Assembly (NCBI RefSeq): GCF_004795055.1 | Contig: NZ_SSBJ01000001.1 | Coordinates: 248,001 to 312,000 of the forward strand | From: Streptomyces sp. A1136 | GTDB taxonomy: Bacteria > Actinomycetota > Actinomycetes > Streptomycetales > Streptomycetaceae | Reading direction: 5' to 3' | DNA: 64,000 nt | Shown: positions 53,020 through 61,240 of the stretch, in pieces | Numbering within the stretch: the stretch's first letter is position 1 | Layout of the letters: every line of letters begins with the position of its first letter | Made by a program: the position numbers and the translations under genes | The notes under the pieces: generated by a model | The model's database searches: none | Told to the model about the DNA's origin: nothing | What the model saw: the letters and a program-made list of their open reading frames with translations, nothing else

Positions 53020-54110
53020 TGGCCCTGCTGAACCGGCCCACCCACCGTCCCCTGTGGGACCGGCTGCGTCATGTTTCACGTGAAACAGGTCCGGCCGCCC
53101 GTGTTTCACGTGAAACCTCCCCCTCTTCTTGGCCCGGGCTGGCGTTCGCGGCCCTCGGCGCCTTCCTGGCGTGGTGTGTGCATCTGGTGGTGCCGGCGGT
53201 GCCGATGCTCACCGCGTCGGTGGTGCTGGGCATCTTCGTCGCACACCTACCGGCCACTCGGAGCGTCGTACGAGGACCCGCGCGCCCGGGGCTCTCACTG
53301 GCGGGGCGGAGGCTGATGCGCATCGGCATCGTCCTGCTCGGCCTGGGTTTGGGCCTCGACCAGGTGCTCCGGTTGGGCTGGTCGACGGTGGTGATGGTGA
53401 GCGGGGTCGTCGCGGCCACCTTCTTCGGCACCCTGTGGCTGGGCCGGCGCCTGGGGCTGCCGGGAGACCAGCCGTTGTTGATCGCCACCGGGTATTCGAT
53501 CTGCGGGGCCTCGGCCATCGGCGCGGTGAGCGAGGTGTCCGGCAGCGACGAGGAGGACATGGCCTCTTCGGTAGCCCTGGTCACTCTGTGTGGAACGTTG
53601 GCCATTGCCGTGCTCCCGCTCCTCCAGGGTCCCTTGGGCCTGTCCGACCTGGAATTCGGCCGGTGGGTGGGCGCGAGCGTCCATGACGTCGGGCAGGTGG
53701 TGGCGACCGCGCAGACCGCGGGTCCCGGCGCCCTGGGTGAGGCGGTCCTGGTCAAGCTCATGCGGGTGGCGCTGCTGGCCCCGCTCGTGGCGGCGGTGGC
53801 GTTCTCGCTACGGGCCCGGCGGCGCGGGGTGCGTACGGCCTCGGGGCGACGCCCCGCCCCGGTGCCCCTCTTCGTGGCCGGCTTCCTGCTGTCGGCCGCG
53901 CTGCGCGCCACCGGCGTACTGCCCGAGGTGGCGCTGGACTGGGCGCATACCGCCCAGGAGGCCCTGCTGGCCGCGGCCCTGTTCGGGCTGGGCACCGCGG
54001 TCCACCTGCCCACCCTGGCCCGGACCGGAGGTCGGGCGGCGGTACTGGGTCTCGGCGCCTGGGTGGTGGTCGCCGGAGTGTCCTACGGGGGCGTCCTGCT
54101 CACCAGTTGA
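53019..54110 (+). CDS. YeiH-family putative sulfate/sulfite exporter
   Basis: The product has 363 residues with about ten membrane helices, with IGIVLLGLGLGLDQVL, TGYSICGASAIGAVS and SVHDVGQVVATAQTAG as in the YeiH (UPF0324) family. Oxidation of cysteine by the upstream enzyme yields sulfite, which this protein could export. Start ATG at 53019 overlaps the cysteine dioxygenase stop. Odd: the 40-residue N-terminal extension contains two parS palindromes read as VSRET at residues 19-23 and 29-33. Confidence 0.85.
   Translation: MALLNRPTHRPLWDRLRHVSRETGPAARVSRETSPSSWPGLAFAALGAFLAWCVHLVVPAVPMLTASVVLGIFVAHLPATRSVVRGPARPGLSLAGRRLMRIGIVLLGLGLGLDQVLRLGWSTVVMVSGVVAATFFGTLWLGRRLGLPGDQPLLIATGYSICGASAIGAVSEVSGSDEEDMASSVALVTLCGTLAIAVLPLLQGPLGLSDLEFGRWVGASVHDVGQVVATAQTAGPGALGEAVLVKLMRVALLAPLVAAVAFSLRARRRGVRTASGRRPAPVPLFVAGFLLSAALRATGVLPEVALDWAHTAQEALLAAALFGLGTAVHLPTLARTGGRAAVLGLGAWVVVAGVSYGGVLLTS
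53073..53086. other. parS site 8, inside the YeiH-like gene
   Basis: Perfect 16-mer TGTTTCACGTGAAACA. Codes for VSRET (residues 19-23) and forms a doublet with site 9, 30 bp away. Confidence 0.93.
53103..53116. other. parS site 9, inside the YeiH-like gene
   Basis: Perfect 14-bp core; the 16-mer ends C instead of A. Codes for VSRET (residues 29-33). Confidence 0.9.
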
Positions 54111-54332
54111 GCCCGGAGCAGCAGGAGTCGCCCGTTTCGCGGCCGGAACGACCGAAGGTTGTGACCGTGCCCCGACATCTCATCACCGCCATGGCACCCG
54201 GCGCCCGATCCACACCGGCACGACGACCTTGGGCCCGTACTTCGGCGACGAGACCGAGGCGGCCCACGACCAGCCCCAACCGCCTGACCCAGCGCCCACA
54301 CACCCCCTTCGCCCGGTACTCTGTACCGGCCA

Positions 54333-54419
54333 GGTGGGTTGCCCGAGCGGCCTAAGGGAACGGTCTTGAAAACCGTCGTGGCAGCGATGTCACCGTGGGT
54401 TCAAATCCCACACCCACCG
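54333..54419 (+). tRNA. tRNA-Ser (anticodon UGA)
   Basis: Seven-pair acceptor stem GGTGGGT / ACCCACC, anticodon stem ACGGT / ACCGT with loop CTTGAAA (anticodon TGA), a long variable arm, and T-arm GTGGG-TTCAAAT-CCCAC. The discriminator is G; the terminal CCA is not encoded. This class II tRNA reads UCN serine codons including UCA. Confidence 0.95.
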
Positions 54420-54430
54420 CCGGTGAACGG

Positions 54431-54464
54431 ACGGCCCCCGACCAGGAACACGGTCGGGGGCCGT
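54431..54464 (+). terminator. Terminator after tRNA-Ser
   Basis: Perfect 13-bp stem ACGGCCCCCGACC / GGTCGGGGGCCGT with an eight-base loop. Confidence 0.8.
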
Positions 54465-54676
54465 TCTGTCGTTGCGGCGCCGGAAGCCGCGGTCCGCACC
54501 TCTGCCCGGTGTCGACGGCTCCGGGCCGCCTGGGAAGTCACCGAGGGGCATTGGCCCCTTTGGGTGGTGTTTGTCGGAAGATCGGCGTGCGCGGTGGGGT
54601 TCGTGCGGTTGCGGAACCATGATGGCGAATGTATTCAGATCCGCCCGTCGGAACATCGCGAAATGAGGGACCCGTC

Positions 54677-55096
54677 ATGGCTCTCCGCAGCACCGTCTCG
54701 TCGTTCTGGACCACTCTCCTCGCCGCGGTCGTGGCCCTCCTCGCCGCGCTCGGTTTCGGCGTGAAGGCCACTGAGGCCCCCCGTACGGGCGAGACCGCCC
54801 CGGCGGTTCCCGCCGGTCGGCGCCGGCCGGCGGTGGTGGCGCGGCGGACGTGGCGGGCGATGATGCGGGGAGGATCGCTCCCGCCCACGATCAAGCAGCG
54901 GATCCGGGCCGAGGCGCACGGCAAGAGCCCCTCTGTCCGTCGTTCGACCACCGCCCTTGCCGCGGGTGGGCTCGCGGGAGCCGCCGCGCAACCGACCGCC
55001 TCTCCCGAGACCGGTGGCCCCGGCCGGCAGGCCACGGCCCTCGCCGCCGCCGGCCGAGCCCGGGACGTGGCGCGGCAGTGGGGGCTCGCCGCGTAG
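54677..55096 (+). CDS. Small membrane-anchored protein (DUF6344-like)
   Basis: The product has 139 residues. An N-terminal helix (about 10-28, FWTTLLAAVVALLAALGFGV) is followed by a soluble part with SLPPTIKQRIRAEAHGKSPSVRR. The combination resembles Streptomyces proteins annotated DUF6344, from memory only. The ATG at 54677 has GAGGGA about seven bases upstream. Function unknown. Confidence 0.65.
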   Translation: MALRSTVSSFWTTLLAAVVALLAALGFGVKATEAPRTGETAPAVPAGRRRPAVVARRTWRAMMRGGSLPPTIKQRIRAEAHGKSPSVRRSTTALAAGGLAGAAAQPTASPETGGPGRQATALAAAGRARDVARQWGLAA

Positions 55097-55396
55097 GGGC
55101 ACGTCAGGCGTGGCGGAGCGAAGCGGAACAGCGGGCGCCGGATCCCGGCCGGGTACGGCCGTGGAGCGCGCCCAAGGCGCCCCGTCGACAGGGCGCGTTG
55201 GAGAGAGCCCCGGCGGCGCCGGGGGCGCACGGGGGGCGCAAAGCAAGGCATCGCAGGGTCGCAGGCCCGGGAGACAGTGGGATTCCCCGGACGGCGCGGC
55301 CCTTTTTGGCATGTCCGGAGTAGTGGTATTGGCGAAACGACCTCTCCCACCCTGTGGCGAGAGTGTCAGTGGATTCAGGGGTGCTGTTGTTCTGGG

Positions 55397-55535
55397 GCTG
55401 AGGGGGTGTGGATCAATCGCCCTCGTCGGCGACGTGGCCTCGGCGGACAACGGCGCCTTCGTGAACGCCGCGTCGAGTGCGAGCGTCGCCGGCATCGTCG
55501 GCAGCGCCGTGGCCGGCAACAACCCGTGCCGGTGA
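55397..55535 (+). pseudogene. Possible remnant of a short secreted peptide gene
   Basis: Frame ends NAASSASVAGIVGSAVAGNNPCR. An AxA-type cleavage site (VASA-D) precedes it. No acceptable start codon with a Shine-Dalgarno lies in frame; an ATG at 55310 would give about 75 residues. Probably a decayed or mis-started small secreted protein gene; function unknown. Confidence 0.25.
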
Positions 55536-55663
55536 CGCCGTCTGAAGGGGGCTGGCTGATCGGGGCGCCCGTGTGATGCCCCTCCACTCGATGCCCTTTC
55601 CCGCCGCCCGCCGCCCGCCGCCCCCGCGCGCCTCCCGGCCCGCTCTTCGTGCTCTCGGCACCT

Positions 55664-55695
55664 TGACATCGACCGCGAATCTGACGGACAGTCAG
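55664..55695 (+). promoter_or_regulatory. Promoter with inverted repeat before the igr-like operon
   Basis: TTGACA at 55664-55669 with a possible -10 about 17 bases on. The palindrome CTGAC-N5-GTCAG (55681-55695) overlaps the -10 position. Size and place fit a TetR-type operator, the usual regulators of such lipid-catabolic operons. Confidence 0.45.
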
Positions 55696-55729
55696 TTCAC
55701 TCGTCGATGTGAAGCCGGGAGGCCCGCGC

Positions 55730-56890
55730 GTGCACCTCGCCCCGACCGGAGACCAGTTGCGGCTCCGCTCCGAACTGCGGGAGTACTTCCGCGAACTCCT
55801 CCCCGACGGGCCGCCCCAGGACCCGGCCGCCCAACGCGCAGTACTGCGCCGCATCGGCGGCGACGGACTGCTCGGACTGGGCTGGCCCGTCGAGTACGGC
55901 GGCCAAGGGCGCGGCGCCGAGGAGCAGTTCGTGTTCTTCGACGAGGCGTACCGGGCCGGGGCCCCCGTCTCCATGGTCACTCTCAACACGGTCGGGCCGA
56001 CCCTGATGAAGTACGGGACCCGGGCGCAGAAGGACCACTTCCTCCCGCGCATCCTCAAGGGCGAGCTCGTCTTCGCCATCGGCTACTCGGAGCCCGAGGC
56101 CGGGACCGACCTCGCCTCGCTGCGCACCCGCGCCGTGCGCGAGGGTGGCCCAGAGGGACACTGGCTGATCGACGGGCAGAAGATCTTCACCTCCAACGCC
56201 CAGAACGCCGACTGGATCTGGCTCGCCTGCCGAACCGATCCCCGCGCCCCCAAACACAAGGGCATCTCGATCATCCTGGTGCCCACCGACGCCCCCGGCT
56301 TCGGCTGGACCCCGATCGAAACGGTCGGCGGACTCACCACCACGGCCACGTACTACGACTCCGTCCGCGTGCCCGCCGGTCACCTCGTCGGCCCCGAACA
56401 CGGCGGCTGGGGGCTGATCACCAACCAGCTCAACCACGAACGCGTGGCCCTGGCCGCCATAGGCATGCAGGCCGAGGATTTCTACGAACGCGCGCTCGGC
56501 CATGCCCGTACCCCCGACCCGGTCACCGGCGAGCGCCCGGCGGACCGGCCCTGGGTACGTTCCCGCCTCGCCGAGGCCCACGCACGACTGGCCGCCGTAC
56601 GCCTCCTGAACTGGCGCCTCGTCCAGGATGTCGGCGACGGCACCCTCGGCCCGGGCGACGCCGGCGGCGTCAAGTTCCTGGGTACCGAGTCCACCGTCGA
56701 GGTGTACCGGATGTGCCAGGAAGCGGTGGGCGAGGAGGCTCTCTTACGCGGGCCCGCGGGCTTCGCGGGAGGCGAGCTGGAGCGCATGAACCGCGCCGCC
56801 CAGATCAACACCTTCGGCGGCGGGGTCAGCGAGGTCCAGCGGGAGATCGTCGCCATGATGCGGCTCGGCATGAAGGGGCGGAAGCGATGA
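55730..56890 (+). CDS. Acyl-CoA dehydrogenase, FadE29/ChsE2-like
   Basis: The product has 386 residues. ELVFAIGYSEPEAGTDLASLRTRAV, KIFTSNAQNADWIWLACRTDP, GWGLITNQLNHERVALA and INTFGGGVSEVQREIVAMM match closely, from memory, mycobacterial FadE29 (387 residues), half of a heteromeric dehydrogenase acting on a steroid side chain. The GTG at 55730 has GGGAGG seven bases upstream. Codon 339 (56744-56746) is TTA, so bldA tRNA is needed. It overlaps the next gene by ATGA. Confidence 0.87.
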   Translation: MHLAPTGDQLRLRSELREYFRELLPDGPPQDPAAQRAVLRRIGGDGLLGLGWPVEYGGQGRGAEEQFVFFDEAYRAGAPVSMVTLNTVGPTLMKYGTRAQKDHFLPRILKGELVFAIGYSEPEAGTDLASLRTRAVREGGPEGHWLIDGQKIFTSNAQNADWIWLACRTDPRAPKHKGISIILVPTDAPGFGWTPIETVGGLTTTATYYDSVRVPAGHLVGPEHGGWGLITNQLNHERVALAAIGMQAEDFYERALGHARTPDPVTGERPADRPWVRSRLAEAHARLAAVRLLNWRLVQDVGDGTLGPGDAGGVKFLGTESTVEVYRMCQEAVGEEALLRGPAGFAGGELERMNRAAQINTFGGGVSEVQREIVAMMRLGMKGRKR

Positions 56891-57822
56891 CCGCCGAGCC
56901 GGCCGGGGACCTGGACGAGGCGGCCCCCTTCCACGCCCTGCTGAAGGACTTCGAAGGGCGCCCCGCCGCCACCGCGGGGCGCGGCAAGGACGTGGTGAAC
57001 GCACCGATGATCCGCCACTGGTGCGAGGCGATGGGCGACACCAACCCCGCCTACACCGGCCCGGCCGCCATCGCCCCGCCCACCATGCTCCAAGCCTGGA
57101 CGATGGGCGGGCTCTCCGGACACAGCGACCGCTCCTCCGCCTACGACGAGCTCTTCGCGCTCCTGGACGGCGCCGGGTACACCTCGGTGGTCGCCACCGA
57201 CTGCGAACAGGAGTACCTCCGCCCGCTGCGCCCGGGAGACGCCGTCACCTTCGACGCCGTGATCGAGTCGGTCTCGCCGCGCAAGACGACCAAGCTCGGC
57301 ACCGGCCACTTCGTGACGACCCGGATGGACGTACGCGCGAACGGGGAACTCGCCGGCACCCACCGCTTCCGCATCCTCAAGTTCGCGCCGGCCCGGCGGC
57401 CCGCGCAGCGCGGACAGCCCGGTGCGCGCCGCCCGCGGCCGGTGATCAACCGCGACAACCAGGGCTTCTGGGACGGGGTGCGCGCGCACAAGCTGCTGAT
57501 CCAGCGCTGTACGGCCTGCGGCACCCTCCGATTCCCCTGGCTCCCCGGCTGCCACGCCTGCGCGAGCCCCGACTGGGACACCGTCGAGGCAAGCGGGGCC
57601 GGCACCGTCTTCAGCTATGTCGTCATGCACCATCCGCCCTTCCCGGCGTTCGACCCTCCCTACGCGGTCGCGCTCGTGGAACTCGCCGAGGGGGTGCGGA
57701 TCATCGGCAACATCACCGGTGTGCCGTACGACAAGGTTCGTGTAGGCCTGCCCGTCCGACTGGAGTTCCTGCGCGTGGACGAGGATCTGGAACTGCCCGT
57801 CTTCCGAGGGGGCGAGGGCTGA
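56887..57822 (+). CDS. MaoC-DUF35 fusion hydratase (ChsH2-like)
   Basis: The product has 311 residues, the same as mycobacterial ChsH2 as I recall it. The N-terminal half (about 1-165) is a MaoC/hot-dog domain (DTNPAYTGPAAIAPPTML...). The C-terminal half (about 185-311) is DUF35 with a zinc ribbon CTACGTLRFPWLPGCHAC and an OB fold. In mycobacteria ChsH1-ChsH2 hydrate the enoyl-CoA and the DUF35 domain binds Ltp2. It overlaps both neighbours (ATGA and TGATG). Confidence 0.87.
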   Translation: MTAEPAGDLDEAAPFHALLKDFEGRPAATAGRGKDVVNAPMIRHWCEAMGDTNPAYTGPAAIAPPTMLQAWTMGGLSGHSDRSSAYDELFALLDGAGYTSVVATDCEQEYLRPLRPGDAVTFDAVIESVSPRKTTKLGTGHFVTTRMDVRANGELAGTHRFRILKFAPARRPAQRGQPGARRPRPVINRDNQGFWDGVRAHKLLIQRCTACGTLRFPWLPGCHACASPDWDTVEASGAGTVFSYVVMHHPPFPAFDPPYAVALVELAEGVRIIGNITGVPYDKVRVGLPVRLEFLRVDEDLELPVFRGGEG

Positions 57823-58892
57823 TGGACTTCCGGCCGACCGAGGAACAGACCGCCGCGACCGGCCTCGCCGCCCGCGTCTTCCGCGACCTCTCCACTCACG
57901 AGCGCCTGACTGCCGCCGGAACCGGAAGCGACGCCGAACTGTGGAAGGCCCTGACGAGTGCCGGGCTGGCGGCCGCCGTCGAGGACATCGGCCTGCTGGG
58001 GCTGGTGCTCCTGTTGGAGGAGCAGGGCCGCACGACGGCCCAGGTTCCGTACGCCGCCACCTGTGCCTACGGAATCCTCCCCCTGATCCGGCACGGCGGC
58101 CCCGACCAGCGCGCCCGGCTGCTGCCCGCCCTCGGGACGGGTGAGGCGGTGGCCACGGGCGCCTTCCCCGGGCGCGGCAGGATCAGCGCCACACCGGACG
58201 GCCGGCTCACCGGCACCGCCCCGGTCGTCCCGTGGCTGCGCGACGCCACCCATGTCCTGGTGCCCGACGCGGGGCGGTCCGTGTGGCTCGTACGGACCGA
58301 CCTGCCCGGCGTGGAAACCTCCGCGGTGGAGACCACCGCGCCGTGGGGCGCGGGCCGGCTGACCCTGACCGGCGCACAGGCCGAACGGCTCGGGCAGGGG
58401 CCGGGGGTCTACGAGGACGTCCTCGCCGTCGCCCGTACCGCCTTCGCCGGGCTTCAGGCGGGCGTCTGCGCGGGCTCGCTGGCCCGGGCCGTGGAGTACA
58501 CCTCCACTCGCGAGCAGTTCGGCCGGCCCCTCTCCACCAACCAGGGGGTCATGCTGCGGGCCGCCGACGCCCACATGGACACGGAGGCGATCCGGGTCAC
58601 CACCTACGAGGCGGCCTGGCGCCTCGACGAGGGCCTGTCCGCACACGAACACGCGCTGACGGCGGCCTGGTGGGCCTCGGAAGCCGGCAAGCGGGTCGTC
58701 CACACCGGTCAACACCTGCACGGCGGCACGGGCGCCGACCTGGACCACCCCGTCCACCGCCACTTCCTGTGGGGGCGCCAGTTGGACGCCTACCTGGGCT
58801 GTGGCAGCGAGCTGCTGGCCGAGCTGGGCACGCTCCTGGCCGACGGGCCGCCGCAGGCCTCCACAGAGGGGACGACAGATGAGGGTCGGTGA
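57822..58892 (+). CDS. Acyl-CoA dehydrogenase, FadE28/ChsE1-like
   Basis: The product has 356 residues, shorter than typical acyl-CoA dehydrogenases. It starts MDFRPTEEQTAATGLAARVF, has the AGVCAGSLARAVEYTSTREQFGRPLSTNQGV stretch, and ends in a QHLHGGTGADLDHPVHRHFLW segment. Length and place agree with FadE28, the partner of FadE29 in a heterotetramer. The two dehydrogenases are separated by ChsH2 here, whereas they are adjacent in mycobacteria. Start overlaps the previous stop. Confidence 0.82.
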   Translation: MDFRPTEEQTAATGLAARVFRDLSTHERLTAAGTGSDAELWKALTSAGLAAAVEDIGLLGLVLLLEEQGRTTAQVPYAATCAYGILPLIRHGGPDQRARLLPALGTGEAVATGAFPGRGRISATPDGRLTGTAPVVPWLRDATHVLVPDAGRSVWLVRTDLPGVETSAVETTAPWGAGRLTLTGAQAERLGQGPGVYEDVLAVARTAFAGLQAGVCAGSLARAVEYTSTREQFGRPLSTNQGVMLRAADAHMDTEAIRVTTYEAAWRLDEGLSAHEHALTAAWWASEAGKRVVHTGQHLHGGTGADLDHPVHRHFLWGRQLDAYLGCGSELLAELGTLLADGPPQASTEGTTDEGR

Positions 58893-59319
58893 CGCACTGC
58901 CGGCGCTGGAGATCCCGGTCACCCGCACGCTCATCGTCGCCGGCGCCATCGCCTCCCGGGACTACCAGGACGTGCACCATGACGCCGAACTCGCGCGCGA
59001 AAAGGGCTCCCCGGACATCTTCATGAACATCCTGACCACCAACGGCCTGGTCGGTCGGTACATCACCGATCATTTCGGGCCGGCCGCCATCCTCCGCAAG
59101 GTGGCCATCCGCCTCGGCGCCCCCAACTACCCGGGAGACACCATGACCCTGACCGGTACTGTCACCGCCTTGGACGGGGACACCGCCGAGATCCGGGTGG
59201 TCGGGGCCAACGGCATCGGGAACCACGTCACCGGCACCGTCACGGTGTCCCTGGGAGCTGTGTCCCTGCGAGCTCGTCCTGCCCAGGGCGCCCCGGAGCG
59301 CCGGGGGGCCGGAGAGTGA
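58879..59319 (+). CDS. MaoC-family enoyl-CoA hydratase subunit (ChsH1-like)
   Basis: The product has 146 residues, one hot-dog domain: SRDYQDVHHDAELAREKGSPDIFMN supplies the hydratase Asp/His residues and NGLVGRYITDHFG follows. It should pair with the MaoC domain of the ChsH2-like protein. The ATG at 58879 lies 14 bases inside the preceding gene. Its own stop overlaps the thiolase-like gene. Confidence 0.84.
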   Translation: MRVGDALPALEIPVTRTLIVAGAIASRDYQDVHHDAELAREKGSPDIFMNILTTNGLVGRYITDHFGPAAILRKVAIRLGAPNYPGDTMTLTGTVTALDGDTAEIRVVGANGIGNHVTGTVTVSLGAVSLRARPAQGAPERRGAGE

Positions 59320-60482
59320 GCGTCCGCACCCGGGACGAATTGGGCGGCCGGGCCGCCATCGTGGGCATCGGCGCGACCGAGTTCTCCAAGGACTCCGGCC
59401 GCAGCGAGCTCAAACTCGCGGTCGAAGCCGTGCAGGCCGCCCTTGACGACGCCGGACTGGTCCCCGCCGATGTCGACGGCATGGTCACCTTCACGATGGA
59501 CACCAACCCCGAGATCACCGTCGCGCAGGCGGCCGGAATCGGGGAGCTGTCCTTCTTCTCCCGGGTCCATTACGGCGGTGGCGCGGCCTGCGCCACGATC
59601 CAACAGGCCGCGCTCGCCGTCGCCACCGGGGTCGCCGAGGTCGTGGTCTGCTACCGCGCGTTCAACGAGCGCTCCGGGCGCCGCTTCGGGTCGGGGGTCC
59701 AGCAGCGCGAACCCTCGGCGGAAGGCGCGGCCCTCGGCTGGTCGCTGCCCTGGGGACTGCTCACCCCGGCGTCATGGGTGGCCATGGCTGCCCAGCGCTA
59801 CCTGCACGCGTACCACCTGACGCCCGAGGCCTTCGGCCACGTCGCGGTCACCGGCCGCCGGCACGCCGCGAACAACCCGGCCGCCTACTTCCACGGCAAG
59901 CCCATTACCCTCGCCGACCACACCGCGTCGCGCTGGATCGTCGAGCCCTTGCGGCTCCTGGACTGCTGCCAGGAGACGGACGGCGGCCAGGCCCTGATCG
60001 TGACCAGTGCCGACCGGGCCCGCTCCCTGCGGCAGACGCCCGCCGTGATCACGGCGGCGGCGCAGGGCGCAGGGAGCCGCCAGGAGGCCATGACCTCCTT
60101 CTACCGGGACGACCTGACCGGGCTGCCGGAAATGGACGTCGTCGCGCGCCAACTGTGGCGGACCAGCGGACTGCGGCCCTCGGACATCGACGTCGGCATC
60201 CTCTACGACCACTTCACCCCCTTCGTTCTCATGCAGCTGGAAGAGTTCGGGTTCTGCGGACCCGGGGAGGCCGCCGACTTCGTCGCCGCCGACGCGCTCC
60301 CCCTCAATACCCACGGTGGCCAGCTCGGAGAGGCGTACCTGCATGGCATGAACGGCATCGCCGAGGCCGTCCGACAGCTGCGCGGCACCTCCGTCAACCA
60401 GATCTCCGGCGCTGCTCACAGCCTGGTGACGGCCGGTACGGGGGTGCCGACCTCCGGCCTGATCCTCAGTGTCGACGGGTGA
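59316..60482 (+). CDS. Lipid-transfer protein / thiolase-like aldolase (Ltp2-like)
   Basis: The product has 388 residues of the SCP2-thiolase family: GIGATEFSKDSGRS near the start, FSRVHYGGGAACATIQQAALAV, LYDHFTPFVLMQLEEFGFCGPGEA, and the C-terminal GGQLGEAYLHGMNGIAEAVRQLRG. In mycobacteria Ltp2 cleaves a C-C bond by retro-aldol reaction to release propionyl-CoA from the steroid side chain. The GTG at 59316 overlaps the previous stop (GTGA). It closes the five-gene operon. Confidence 0.88.
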   Translation: MSVRTRDELGGRAAIVGIGATEFSKDSGRSELKLAVEAVQAALDDAGLVPADVDGMVTFTMDTNPEITVAQAAGIGELSFFSRVHYGGGAACATIQQAALAVATGVAEVVVCYRAFNERSGRRFGSGVQQREPSAEGAALGWSLPWGLLTPASWVAMAAQRYLHAYHLTPEAFGHVAVTGRRHAANNPAAYFHGKPITLADHTASRWIVEPLRLLDCCQETDGGQALIVTSADRARSLRQTPAVITAAAQGAGSRQEAMTSFYRDDLTGLPEMDVVARQLWRTSGLRPSDIDVGILYDHFTPFVLMQLEEFGFCGPGEAADFVAADALPLNTHGGQLGEAYLHGMNGIAEAVRQLRGTSVNQISGAAHSLVTAGTGVPTSGLILSVDG

Positions 60483-60618
60483 GCCGGAAGCCGGCCCGGC
60501 CTATCGCCTCCTCCACCTTCAGGAGGTGCGCCCGAGGCCGGCTCTACAACCTGAGACGGACCCCGCTTCGGCACCTGCGACCGATCCCAGGGCGGCCTCG
60601 CGCTTCTAGCGTTGGGGC

Positions 60619-61152
60619 ATGACCACGCCTGTCTGCACGCTCGCCTCGAACCCGACGCCGTACCCGTCGTTCTCGGCGTACGTCAGGACCCGCGGCACGT
60701 CCCTGATGCGCACCGCGCGCTCCCTCACCGCCAATACCTGCGACGCTGAGGACCTGCTGCAGACGGCCCTCGCCAAGACCTACACCGCGTGGGACCGCAT
60801 CGAGGACCACCGGGCCCTGGACGGCTACGTCCGGCGCGCCCTGGTCAACACCCGCACCTCCCAGTGGCGCAAGCGCAAGGTCGACGAATTCTGTTGCGAG
60901 GAGCTCCCGGAGGCCGAGCCGGAGCCGTCGACGGATGCCGCGGAGGCACAGGCGCTGCGGGACGCGATGTGGCGCGCGGTGACCAGGTTGCCCGACCGTC
61001 AGCGCGCGATGGTGGTCCTGCGCTACTACGAGGACCTCAGCGAGGCACAGACCGCCGAGCTGCTCGGAGTCTCCGTCGGAACGGTCAAGAGCGCCGTATC
61101 CCGGGCGCTGGGAAAGCTCCGCGAGGACCCGGAGCTCGCCCCGGTCCGCTGA
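60619..61152 (+). CDS. SigE-family RNA polymerase sigma factor (ECF)
   Basis: The product has 177 residues. Region 2 is FSAYVRTRGTSLMRTARSLTANTCDAEDLLQTALAKTYTAWDRI; region 4 is AVTRLPDRQRAMVVLRYYEDLSEAQTAELLGVSVGTVKSAVSRALGKLR with its helix-turn-helix. It is an ECF-type sigma of the actinobacterial SigE subfamily. No anti-sigma gene is adjacent, so control may be transcriptional. The ATG at 60619 follows a GTTGGGG. The spacer 60483-60618 contains a small CCTCCT/AGGAGG hairpin. Confidence 0.9.
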   Translation: MTTPVCTLASNPTPYPSFSAYVRTRGTSLMRTARSLTANTCDAEDLLQTALAKTYTAWDRIEDHRALDGYVRRALVNTRTSQWRKRKVDEFCCEELPEAEPEPSTDAAEAQALRDAMWRAVTRLPDRQRAMVVLRYYEDLSEAQTAELLGVSVGTVKSAVSRALGKLREDPELAPVR

Positions 61153-61176
61153 CGCGACGCCTCGAACCGGCCAGAT

Positions 61177-61190
61177 GTTTCACGTGAAAC
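61177..61190. other. parS site 10
   Basis: Perfect 14-bp core; the 16-mer ends C. Intergenic between the sigma factor and acyl-CoA ligase genes. Confidence 0.92.
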
Positions 61191-61240
61191 CGCGTGGCGC
61201 CCCGGCGCTGCGGCCCGTGCGGCCGGACATGGGGCCGGAT

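Larger units (their letters stand above)
55097..55729. other. 633-bp region before the igr-like operon
   Basis: No solid gene. An open stretch ending at 55535 (TGA) reads in part GCGSIALVGDVASADNGAF and ends VGSAVAGNNPCR, which looks like a signal peptide followed by a mature peptide, but its start and ribosome-binding site are unclear. The region also holds the promoter and palindrome at 55664-55695. Confidence 0.4.
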
